Source: Methanosarcinales archaeon (GTDB lineage Archaea; Halobacteriota; Syntropharchaeia; Alkanophagales; Methanospirareceae). From it: a DNA stretch of 6,632 nt. Shown here piece by piece: positions 1 to 5,618 of this stretch. The DNA lies in contig JAODGF010000114.1 of the NCBI GenBank assembly GCA_025464645.1, forward strand, positions 1 to 6,632, given 5' to 3'. Position 1 is the stretch's first letter. The number at the start of each line of letters is the position of its first letter. Below the pieces are notes generated by a model, which ran no database searches, was not told the DNA's origin, and saw nothing but the letters and a program-made list of their open reading frames with translations. The position numbers and the translations under genes were made by a program.

Positions 1-1
1 A

Positions 2-751
2 GCTTACTTGCTTTTGGTTGCATGTGCAGAGCTGCTGACAATCCACAATCCAAAAGCAGGTATTGCATTGCATACGGTCATCCTGTTCGTACTGCTTTTT
101 CATTCCGCTTTGGAATCAGATAAGGATAAAAATTTATCTGCATTTCTTATGGCTCTTGTTCTCGTCCCACTTATCCGAATACTGAGCTTATCTATGCCAC
201 TTATTCACTTCAGCCGGATTTCCTGGTTCATACTTATTGCCATTCCAGTATTTATTGCACTCCTAACCTGCATGTGGGTGCAAGGGCTACGCGCAAAAGA
301 TGTTGGGCTTTACTCACCAAAGTTGAAACACATACCGGTTGAAGCAGGCGTGATTCTCCTTGCCGTCCCTGCTGGCATATTGGAATATCGAATATTGAAG
401 CCTGCCCCTTTACCGGGATTAGAGGTAGGAACAGCGGATTTTATCGCTGCATCGCTAATTTTCATTATATGCACCGGTTTCTTAGAGGAGCTGGTATTCC
501 GGGGTTTGCTTCAATATAGCGTAATAAAATTGATAGACAAATGGTGGGGGATTCTTTTTGTATCCGCGATTTTCAGCGTGCTTCACGTTGGTAACCTCGC
601 GCTTTTGGATTGCATGCTTGCTTTTTCTATTGGCTTTATCTTTTCAATAGTGCGAGAGAAAACGGGGTCAATATACGGAATAAGCATCTCACACGGTATT
701 ATAAACATAATTCTGTTCTTGATTGTGCCTGCAATTACAATTTTTCCATAA
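2..751 (+). CDS. CPBP-family intramembrane metalloprotease (5' end cut by window edge)
   Basis: This is a polytopic membrane protein of the CPBP family (Rce1/CAAX-prenyl-protease-like, ABI domain). The family signatures lie in order, numbered from the TTG at base 8: the di-glutamate motif EELVFR (E160, E161, R165), the FSVLH motif (F189, H193) and the SHGIIN motif (H229, N233). In the family these form the glutamate/histidine active site inside the membrane. At least seven hydrophobic stretches are visible, about residues 20-35, 45-62, 71-90, 110-126, 144-160, 180-213 and 230-245. The frame is open to the left edge and the first residues are already hydrophobic, so the true start probably lies upstream. 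Archaeal and bacterial members act as membrane proteases in peptide maturation, immunity or unknown roles; no substrate is suggested here. It ends 25 bp from a convergent operon. Family assignment is firm, function is not. Confidence 0.85.
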   Translation, partial: AYLLLVACAELLTIHNPKAGIALHTVILFVLLFHSALESDKDKNLSAFLMALVLVPLIRILSLSMPLIHFSRISWFILIAIPVFIALLTCMWVQGLRAKDVGLYSPKLKHIPVEAGVILLAVPAGILEYRILKPAPLPGLEVGTADFIAASLIFIICTGFLEELVFRGLLQYSVIKLIDKWWGILFVSAIFSVLHVGNLALLDCMLAFSIGFIFSIVREKTGSIYGISISHGIINIILFLIVPAITIFP

Positions 752-776
752 TTTACTTTCATTCATGAGTTCTTCT

Positions 777-1355
777 CTATCTAACTCCTGCTCCCTCTAC
801 ACAATACGCAATAAACCTTTCAGATGGATATTCATGAATAGTTGTAGCAACAATCTCCCCTGCTCCATATTCCGCGACTACTAAAATCGCGTGTCCATCT
901 TTATCCTTTTCCCTTAATATTACTTCTCCATCCGCTCCTATCCCCGTAAAGTAGCCATCACACATGCATTCTTCCTTTTCCACTATTCCTGCCGCTTTAT
1001 GCTCCTTTACCACCACTATTCTCACCATCCTCTTCTCCACCACATATTCTATTTTTATCGGAAGCCAATTGTATGCGTTCTTGTTTGAAAGCGCACCAGA
1101 TACTAAAAGAGCCCCTCCTGCTTTTACAAAATCTTTTATAAGCTCGCTGTTTGCTCTTAGCGCTTTTAGCATACCTGAATATAACTCATTCCCAAAACCC
1201 GCCGGCACTATCACTAACTTATAGCCTGTAAGAGAAAAGAAAGGAGCAGATAACGTATTGGGCATTACTACCTCGCAAGTAAACCCTCTGTCTATTAGAT
1301 ACCCCCTGAATAGGGTATCTTTATCCCATAACAATGCTATTTCTATTCTCTTCAC
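777..1355 (-). CDS. Class I glutamine-amidotransferase-like protein without the usual catalytic Cys
   Basis: The 192-aa protein has the alternating strand/helix pattern of a flavodoxin/GATase1-like domain: IEIALLWD at the N-terminus, YKLVIVPAGFG at 45-55, a helix, then AGGALLVSGALS at 79-90 where a GATase would have its nucleophile elbow. That position holds Ser/Gly instead of Cys. Near the C-terminus, a glycine-containing strand (AEYGAGEIVATTIHEYPSER, 161-180) resembles the His-x-x-Glu end of such domains (H174). A divergent or non-catalytic GATase-like (BPL_N/ThuA-like) domain is the best guess. The GTG start (1355-1353) overlaps the stop of the upstream 122-aa gene in a GTGA tetranucleotide, which points to translational coupling and fixes the start. 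It is the last gene of the minus operon and ends at TAG 779-777. The fold guess is by eye and tentative; no partner or substrate is known. Confidence 0.6.
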   Translation of the reverse strand: MKRIEIALLWDKDTLFRGYLIDRGFTCEVVMPNTLSAPFFSLTGYKLVIVPAGFGNELYSGMLKALRANSELIKDFVKAGGALLVSGALSNKNAYNWLPIKIEYVVEKRMVRIVVVKEHKAAGIVEKEECMCDGYFTGIGADGEVILREKDKDGHAILVVAEYGAGEIVATTIHEYPSERFIAYCVEGAGVR

Positions 1356-1720
1356 TTCTTTTTCTTTAACACCACTATATCAGGTCTCGGAGCAGCTTTA
1401 GAGCCTGCAAATTCTCTTCTGCACCGCTCGCACAGTTCCCTCGCAGTGAGCGTAACCACTTCTTCGCTCCCCGGTAGCTTCCTCGCATACACAAACTCCG
1501 GCTCTACACCTACGGATTTACTTATCCCTTCCAGTATCGCGGCTATCTTTTCTTTGAACACCGCTACATCATCGCTCTGCAATCCCCTGAGATCGGCGGC
1601 GAAACCGATACAGCCGCATACCATCCCGAACACCTTAGCCTCCGGCACGAATATGTTTCCTATCAGAGTCCTCAGCTCCTCCTCCAACTTTCTCCTACCT
1701 TCGCTTATTTCTTTCTTCAT
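1352..1720 (-). CDS. Conserved-looking small protein with CGC and CxxC motifs, function unknown
   Basis: I do not recognise this 122-aa protein. It starts with a charged helix (residues 1-18), followed by a hydrophobic Cys/Gly segment FGMVCGCIGFAADLRG (31-46) with C35 and C37. A second helical part ends in CERC (C97, C100), and the tail is Pro/Lys-rich (KAAPRPDIVVLKKKK). The four cysteines in two pairs could bind one metal ion or an iron-sulfur cluster, but this is inference. No signal peptide or clear membrane span is visible. The ATG at 1720 follows an in-frame TGA 12 codon bases upstream, so no longer ATG start exists. It begins 9 bp after the stop of the U32 gene before it, and its own TGA overlaps the GTG of the next gene. 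It is therefore almost certainly co-transcribed with the tandem U32 genes and may serve the same pathway. Confidence 0.7.
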   Translation of the reverse strand: MKKEISEGRRKLEEELRTLIGNIFVPEAKVFGMVCGCIGFAADLRGLQSDDVAVFKEKIAAILEGISKSVGVEPEFVYARKLPGSEEVVTLTARELCERCRREFAGSKAAPRPDIVVLKKKK

Positions 1721-1729
1721 CTTTATGAA

Positions 1730-2746
1730 TCATTTCTTCACCTTCAATACCTTACTCGTTAGCTCATCGCAATATCTGCATTCATCGCATATCTTTTTGC
1801 ACCCCTTCCATTGTTTTATGCACCCTTCCAGGAGCTCATTATCCACGTGGAATATATATCTAAGTTCTGAAGGGCAATCGAGAAGCTCAAGCAGGTTCCC
1901 TTTGAACGAGCGCTGAGAATATGCCTGCATGCAATTTATTATCCAGTTCACCGCATTTGCTCTCCCTGCAATCTTGAAATTTTCTATGCCTATTGCCTCG
2001 TATTCTTTCATGTCTTCTGGTCTTATCCACGGCGACCTTATGATCTGCGATGGGTCTCTCACGCGAATAGATATGCACTTATCAAAATAGTAGTCGCCAA
2101 AAGTGTTCAGAGGAGCCCGTGCATTCATGAAAGAAGCCCGGGGGGTGGTTATGTGTGAGAAGAGGTTGAAATGTGAATATCGAAATGGGCACTTATAAAG
2201 ACATGCTTCGTTCACAATTACCCTGATGTCGCAGTCCACCGCTCTCAGTATCGCTTCCAGGATGTCAAAGTTTCTGTTTATGTTTGTATCTACGGTGATT
2301 GTGTCCGCGCCGAGGTCCTCAAAGAATTCAGCACGCTGCGGTGAATCCACATGTGCCACGCATGAAACAACCGTTTCCATCGAAAAATCCCTCGAAAGCT
2401 CAATTAGATACGGCTCTGCCACGGTAACACCATCAACACCCGCCTTGGTCAATTCCCCAAAGTACCACTCAAACATCTTATAGCCCTCGAAGGTCAGGTG
2501 ATAGCCACCAAGGCAAGATGGATTCATCACGACATTCATCTTTACGTGGTGCTGATGCGCATAAGCGGTTTGCTCTTTTATCTCTTCAATAAGCGCTGCG
2601 TGTAGCGTCGCTCTACCGCTGCCCAACACGTCTGGCGACCCAGCCATGTAAACCTCTTCCACTTCTTTTAATCCCTTCGCTTCCTTATACTCTATTATCT
2701 CCTTCAGTGCGGAGAAATGCCCCGGATGCGGAACTATTACTCTCAT
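1730..2746 (-). CDS. U32-family protein, second of a tandem pair (COG0826-like)
   Basis: The 338-aa protein (numbered from the ATG at 2746) belongs to the peptidase U32 family, which is a TIM-barrel fold. It shows the N-terminal barrel part (EEVYMAGSPDVLGSGR), MNPSCLGGYHLTFEGY (74-89), AGVDGVTVAEPYL, DLGADTITVDTNINR, the family hallmark VNEACLYKCPFR (178-189), and the late segment RDPSQIIRSPWIRPEDMKEY with FKIAGR. Cysteines 182, 186, 224 and 272 are candidates for the [4Fe-4S] site known in RlhA, TrhP, UbiU and UbiV. A C-terminal CX3CX2CX2C (316-326) adds a possible second metal site. Annotated collagenase activity is doubtful; characterised relatives take part in hydroxylation of RNA or quinone precursors. 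The start was placed 48 bp inside the longest frame because the ATG overlaps the upstream paralogue's stop as ATGA and matches that paralogue's N-terminus. By eye about two thirds of residues match the paralogue. Confidence 0.88.
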   Translation of the reverse strand: MRVIVPHPGHFSALKEIIEYKEAKGLKEVEEVYMAGSPDVLGSGRATLHAALIEEIKEQTAYAHQHHVKMNVVMNPSCLGGYHLTFEGYKMFEWYFGELTKAGVDGVTVAEPYLIELSRDFSMETVVSCVAHVDSPQRAEFFEDLGADTITVDTNINRNFDILEAILRAVDCDIRVIVNEACLYKCPFRYSHFNLFSHITTPRASFMNARAPLNTFGDYYFDKCISIRVRDPSQIIRSPWIRPEDMKEYEAIGIENFKIAGRANAVNWIINCMQAYSQRSFKGNLLELLDCPSELRYIFHVDNELLEGCIKQWKGCKKICDECRYCDELTSKVLKVKK

Positions 2747-3747
2747 TTGAGATAGGTTAATACCTCCTTTGTAAGTGCAGCACAATATCCACATTCATTG
2801 CAATTTTTTTTGCAGTTCTTCCATTGTTCTATACTCCCCTCAAGCTTTTCGTTATCTATATAAAACATATACCTGAGCATTTGAGGGCAATCTAAGATTT
2901 CAAGCAGGTTCCCTTTGAACGCCCTGTGAGAATACGCCCTCATACATTCTATTATCCAGTTCACCGCCTTTGTCCTTCCGGAAAGTTTAAAGCTCTTTAT
3001 TCCTATCGCTTCGTATTCCTTTATGTCCTCCGGTCTTATCCAAGCCGACTTTATTATCTGTACGGGGTCTCTCAGGCGGATGTTTATGCACTTATCAAAG
3101 TAGAAGTCCGGAGCAAAAAGAGGAGAGTGAGGTTGATTTAAACTGCTTAGATGCGATGCGAGATTGTAATGAAAATACCTGAACGGGCACCTGTAAAGAC
3201 AACCTTCATTCACTATCACCCTTATGTCGCAGTTAACCGCCTTCACTATCCCTTTCAACAGCTCGAAATGCCTGTTTATGTTCGTATCCACGGTTATTAC
3301 CTCCGCGCCGAGGTCTTCAAAGAATTTAGCACGTTGCGGCGCATCAACATAAGATAAAACGGATACAATGGTCTTCATCGGGAAATCTCGCAACAGCTCC
3401 ACAAGGTATGGCTCCGCTACTATAACACCGTCAACACCTGCTTTGTTCAGCTCGCCAAAATACCATTCGAGCATCTTATAGCCCTCGAAGGTGAGGTGAT
3501 GACCTCCAAGACACGTGGAATTCATTGCAATGTTCATTTTTACGCCGTGCTGATGTGCATATTCGGTTTGTTCTCTTATCTCATCAATAAGTGGTGCATG
3601 CAGCACACCTCTCCCACTTCCCATTACTTCTGGGGAGCCACCCATGAAAACTTCCTCTACCTCTTTCAGGTCCTCTGCCTCTTTGACTTCTATTATCTCC
3701 TTCAAAGCAGGGAAATGCCCCGGATGCGGAACCATTAACCTCGTCAT
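2743..3747 (-). CDS. U32-family protein, first of a tandem pair (COG0826-like)
   Basis: This 334-aa U32-family protein is the promoter-proximal gene of the minus operon. Landmarks: VPHPGHFPALKEIIE at the N-terminus, FMGGSPEVMGSGRG (34-47), MNSTCLGGHHLTFEGY (75-90), AEPYLVELLRDFP, TVDTNINRHFELL, the U32 hallmark VNEGCLYRCPFR (179-190), RDPVQIIKSAWIRPEDIKEYE and the FKLSGR segment near 253. Cysteines 183, 187, 220 and 268 may hold the [4Fe-4S] cluster found in studied U32 proteins. The C-terminal CX3CX2CX2C (312, 316, 319, 322) is an extra motif shared with the downstream paralogue. Eleven cysteines are common to both proteins. There is no Shine-Dalgarno before the ATG, and a TATA-like box lies about 31 bases upstream, so the transcript may be nearly leaderless. 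By family knowledge a redox-cofactor-dependent hydroxylation role on RNA or a small molecule is likelier than proteolysis; the substrate cannot be told from sequence. Confidence 0.88.
   Translation of the reverse strand: MTRLMVPHPGHFPALKEIIEVKEAEDLKEVEEVFMGGSPEVMGSGRGVLHAPLIDEIREQTEYAHQHGVKMNIAMNSTCLGGHHLTFEGYKMLEWYFGELNKAGVDGVIVAEPYLVELLRDFPMKTIVSVLSYVDAPQRAKFFEDLGAEVITVDTNINRHFELLKGIVKAVNCDIRVIVNEGCLYRCPFRYFHYNLASHLSSLNQPHSPLFAPDFYFDKCINIRLRDPVQIIKSAWIRPEDIKEYEAIGIKSFKLSGRTKAVNWIIECMRAYSHRAFKGNLLEILDCPQMLRYMFYIDNEKLEGSIEQWKNCKKNCNECGYCAALTKEVLTYLK
2762..2767 (-). promoter_or_regulatory. GGAGGT, candidate SD for the second U32 gene at unusual distance
   Basis: On the minus strand GGAGGT sits inside the last codons of the first U32 gene, 15 bases before the ATG at 2746. 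This spacing is longer than usual. No ATG, GTG or TTG in the right frame lies closer to it. The ATGA stop/start overlap probably drives translation by reinitiation, with this site as a possible helper or a coincidence of the Lys-Glu-Val codons. Confidence 0.35.
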
Positions 3748-3836
3748 TGTTTTGTTATCAATATGTGCCTATTAATTTAAATAAAAACTAAAGTAAATAT
3801 TACAAGTTTAAAGAAAGTGAAAGAAGGTGAGAGCAA
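3748..3836. promoter_or_regulatory. Divergent intergenic promoter region with palindromic TATA-like box
   Basis: This AT-rich 89-bp gap separates the minus U32 operon from the plus-strand 86-aa gene. The self-complementary ATTTAAAT at 3775-3782 can serve as TATA box in both directions. Using the archaeal spacing of about 26 bases from box centre to start site, minus transcription would begin near 3752, only about 5 bases before the U32 ATG. Plus transcription would begin near 3805, leaving about 31 bases of leader that include an SD. Positions of start sites are predictions. No operator repeat is obvious. Confidence 0.5.
3823..3830 (+). promoter_or_regulatory. Shine-Dalgarno site (GAAGGTGA) for the 86-aa gene
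   Basis: GAAGGTGA ends 6 bases before the ATG at 3837. It matches the archaeal GGTGA type and supports the plus-strand reading over the antisense open frame covering the same bases. Confidence 0.65.
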
Positions 3837-4097
3837 ATGGAAATAAAGGAAGGAGAGCTTTTGAGCATTGATGAGGTGATAAAACTGGAACTTGAGAAGA
3901 GGTGTAAAATAGCGATATATGGTAGCGAAAATGAAGAAGTAGCACCGGAGGAGAAAATAGCATCTTCTGACACCGAGGCAGAAAGAAATCTTGAGAGAAT
4001 TACATCTATGGATGGAGGCAAAGTAAAGTACAGAGTTAAATCATTCGATGAGGCGGAGAAGACTTTATCGGTGGTAAGGGAAATTACATGGGAGTAA
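3837..4097 (+). CDS. Small acidic/charged protein, function unknown
   Basis: I do not recognise this 86-aa protein. It is rich in Glu and Lys, with no cysteine motif beyond C23, no membrane segment and no signal peptide. Residues 1-22 (MEIKEGELLSIDEVIKLELE) look helical. The middle (SENEEVAPEEKIASSDTEAE) is probably flexible, and the C-terminal part (KVKYRVKSFDEAEKTLSVVREITWE) could form a strand-helix-strand unit. A good SD at 3823-3830 and a TATA-like box upstream support that it is real. The opposite strand has an open frame of similar length (3800-4105), but its Ser/Leu/Phe-rich composition and missing SD make it a shadow. A gap of 59 bp with its own promoter-like sequence separates it from the flavoprotein gene, so it may be a separate unit or the first gene of that operon. 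Confidence 0.65.
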   Translation: MEIKEGELLSIDEVIKLELEKRCKIAIYGSENEEVAPEEKIASSDTEAERNLERITSMDGGKVKYRVKSFDEAEKTLSVVREITWE

Positions 4098-4100
4098 GAG

Positions 4101-4117
4101 CGCAAAAAATTTACAAA
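4101..4117 (+). promoter_or_regulatory. BRE/TATA-like promoter before the FrhB-like gene
   Basis: CGCAAAAAATTTACAAA resembles the archaeal BRE plus TATA pattern (CGAAA followed by a TTTA-rich box). A start site about 26 bases past the box centre would fall near 4139, giving a leader of roughly 18 bases that contains the GAGGAG ribosome site at 4145-4150. Read-through from the 86-aa gene is also possible. Confidence 0.4.
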
Positions 4118-4156
4118 AATTCCTGATTATTTATCAAAGAAGAAGAGGAGAAAAAA

Positions 4157-5206
4157 ATGGAAGAGAAAAGAGATTTTAGGGATTTGGAGAGAGAAGTGAT
4201 AGAAAAGGGTAAATGCGCGCTTTGTGGTGGCTGTGTCGCTACGTGTAGGTTGCTCGATTACGGGTATCTCAACGTAGACTTTTCTGAAGAAAGACCGGTG
4301 ATAAGAGAAGGGCAGCAGTGTCCACCGGATTGTGGTTACTGTTATTATCAATGCCCGAGGGTAGAGAAACCCGCATTGAGGGAAGGATTTGAGGAGATGT
4401 ATGAAGTTGTCAGCACAGACGAGGAGGTAAGAAAGGCTTGCCAGGATGGAGGTGCAGTTACTTCGCTATTAGCCTATGCCCTTGATGATGCGATAGTGGA
4501 AGGCTGTATAACAGTAGCAGATAAAGGTGAATGGAAACCAGAGGTGCGAGTGGCGATGGATAAGGCAGGATTGATACGGAGTGCAGGTAGCAAATATACG
4601 CCTGCCGCGGCACTTACCGGTATAGCAGATGCTATTTTGAAATACGACCTGTGGAGTGTCGCTCTGGTAGGAACACCGTGCGATATGGCATCATATGAAA
4701 AGATGTTTGTTGTAGGAAGAGAGACGCATAATGCGCATAACTTCTCATCCCATATAAGGTTGAGAATAGGGCTGTTTTGTCTCGGCTGTTATTCGTATGA
4801 AAAACTAATGAAGGGGTATCTGGAACAAAAGCGGGGTATTGACATAAGTAAGGTGACGAAATTGCAGATTAGCGAGGATGTTCTGCACGTATATGCAGGA
4901 AAGGAAGAGCTATTAAGTACGGGAATAGATGAGATAGGAGAGTATAAGCGAGATGGATGCCGGGTATGTGAAGATTTCACCGGGCTGTTTTCCGACATAA
5001 GTGTTGGAAATAACGGCACACCCGAAGGTAAGTCATCAGTTATAGTACGTACGGATTTCGGGAAGGAGGTATTTGAAGGTGCTCTGGAGCGTGGCTATAT
5101 AGAAGCAAAGCCAATGGACAAGTCTGGTGTGGATTTGATACACAGGTTGATGAAAGAGAAGAAGGAAGCGGGGATAGCAGAGAAGGAGAGGAGGAAGAAA
5201 AGATGA
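4157..5206 (+). CDS. FrhB/FpoF-like F420-dependent iron-sulfur flavoprotein
   Basis: The 349-aa protein is a coenzyme F420 hydrogenase/dehydrogenase beta-subunit family member, expected to bind FAD and pass electrons between F420 and iron-sulfur clusters in the cytoplasm. The N-terminus is a ferredoxin-like region with CX2CX2CX3C (C20, C23, C26, C30) and CX3CX2CX3C (C55, C59, C62, C66), giving two predicted [4Fe-4S] clusters. The FrhB core follows: GGAVTSLLAYALDD (98-111), SAGSKYTP (142-149), VGTPCDMAS (171-179), LFCLGC (206-211), CRVC (268-271) and SDISVGNNGTPEGKSSV (279-295). The CxxC pairs at 208/211 and 268/271 probably hold a third cluster. The tail is strongly basic (KEKKEAGIAEKERRKKR). 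Length and layout recall FpoF/FqoF, but no fpo/fqo, hydrogenase or formate dehydrogenase subunit is adjacent. GAGGAG at 4145-4150 supports the ATG. Its TGA overlaps the NifX-like start as ATGA, so the two proteins are probably made together. Confidence 0.88.
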   Translation: MEEKRDFRDLEREVIEKGKCALCGGCVATCRLLDYGYLNVDFSEERPVIREGQQCPPDCGYCYYQCPRVEKPALREGFEEMYEVVSTDEEVRKACQDGGAVTSLLAYALDDAIVEGCITVADKGEWKPEVRVAMDKAGLIRSAGSKYTPAAALTGIADAILKYDLWSVALVGTPCDMASYEKMFVVGRETHNAHNFSSHIRLRIGLFCLGCYSYEKLMKGYLEQKRGIDISKVTKLQISEDVLHVYAGKEELLSTGIDEIGEYKRDGCRVCEDFTGLFSDISVGNNGTPEGKSSVIVRTDFGKEVFEGALERGYIEAKPMDKSGVDLIHRLMKEKKEAGIAEKERRKKR

Positions 5207-5571
5207 AGGTAGGAATTCCAACCTTAGGAGATAGGGGATTGGAGGAAACGGTAAGCGAGCACTTTGGGAGAGCACCAACTTTCACCGTGGTTGATATGAG
5301 CACAAACGAGGTGAAAGTGTTGCCAAACAGTGGTGAGCACTTTGGCGGCTTCAAAGTTGCACCTGAGATTTTGTCAGAGGAGGGTATAGAGGTTGTGCTC
5401 TGCTCTGGATTGGGACCACGAGCAATAAACATGTTTGAACAGTTTGGAATTGAAGTATATGTAGGTTTAACTTCGACAGGAATAACAGTGAAAGACGCAT
5501 TAAAAGCTTTCCAGGCAGGCTTGCTTCACGAAGCCTCAGATAAAGATGCCTGTGAGATGCACAGGCATTAG
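5203..5571 (+). CDS. NifX/NifB-C-like dinitrogenase iron-molybdenum cofactor-binding family protein
   Basis: The 122-aa protein is a single NifX-type domain (Nitro_FeMo-Co family). Signatures are MKVGIPTLGDRGLEETVSEHFGRAPTF (the SEHFGRA motif at 18-24), VLPNSGEHFGG, and EVVLCSGLGPRAINMFEQFGIEVYVG (63-88, with C67). The C-terminus ends in ACEMHRH (C117, H120, H122), a plausible metal-ligand tail. Family members bind or carry iron-sulfur or Fe-Mo cofactor precursors. Stand-alone archaeal forms are common without nitrogenase, and their real cargo is unknown. The start overlaps the flavoprotein stop (ATGA), which suggests matched synthesis and possibly a direct redox or cluster-transfer partnership. 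A strong hairpin overlaps the last codons. Family call is firm, cellular role is inferred. Confidence 0.88.
   Translation: MKVGIPTLGDRGLEETVSEHFGRAPTFTVVDMSTNEVKVLPNSGEHFGGFKVAPEILSEEGIEVVLCSGLGPRAINMFEQFGIEVYVGLTSTGITVKDALKAFQAGLLHEASDKDACEMHRH
5545..5569 (+). other. Hairpin at the 3' end of the NifX-like gene
   Basis: ATGCCTGTG (5546-5554) and CACAGGCAT (5560-5568) form a perfect 9-bp stem around the 5-base loop AGATG, extendable by one G-T pair (5545/5569). It ends at the first base of the TAG stop. No T-run follows, so it is not a classical terminator. It could be an mRNA processing or stability element between the flavoprotein/NifX part and the small-protein part of the transcript. Confidence 0.45.
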
Positions 5572-5604
5572 TTGTAATTAAGAAGGGATAGACAAAAGAA
5601 AAAA

Positions 5605-5612
5605 GAGGTGAT
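5605..5612 (+). promoter_or_regulatory. Shine-Dalgarno site (GAGGTGAT) for the 71-aa gene
   Basis: GAGGTGAT is a close match to the archaeal anti-SD and lies 6 bases before the ATG at 5619. It decides this frame over the overlapping 5657-5839 frame. Confidence 0.75.
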
Positions 5613-5618
5613 AAGAAA

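Larger units (their letters stand above)
1730..3747 (-). repeat. Tandem gene duplication of the U32 gene
   Basis: Two paralogous genes lie head to tail with their ATG codons 1001 bases apart. They align almost end to end at protein level, with the main length difference in one loop after the NLxSH motif. At DNA level short identical blocks remain, for example around 2475-2495 and 3473-3493, while most third codon positions have changed. The duplication is therefore old and both copies look intact and selected. All 11 shared cysteines are kept in both. Confidence 0.85.

Noticed and set aside
1297..1320. Perfect 8-bp inverted repeat AGATACCC/GGGTATCT with 8-base loop near the start of the 192-aa gene
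   Set aside because: About one such repeat is expected by chance in a window of this size; it lies inside codons with no other sign of regulation.
1446..1916. 156-aa open frame on the plus strand opposite the 122-aa and U32 genes
   Set aside because: Ser/Leu/Pro-rich shadow without an SD, lying antisense to two well-supported genes.
1730..3747. Secreted collagenase function for the U32 proteins
   Set aside because: No signal peptide; many cysteines suited to iron-sulfur binding; characterised relatives act in hydroxylation, so the protease label is historical.
3800..4105. 101-aa minus-strand frame opposite the 86-aa gene
   Set aside because: Ser/Leu/Phe-rich composition, no SD and no promoter; the plus frame has a good SD and natural composition.
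5203..5571. Nitrogen-fixation cluster, suggested by the NifX-like gene
   Set aside because: No nifH, nifD, nifK, nifE, nifN or full nifB in the window; stand-alone NifX-type proteins are common in archaea without this role.
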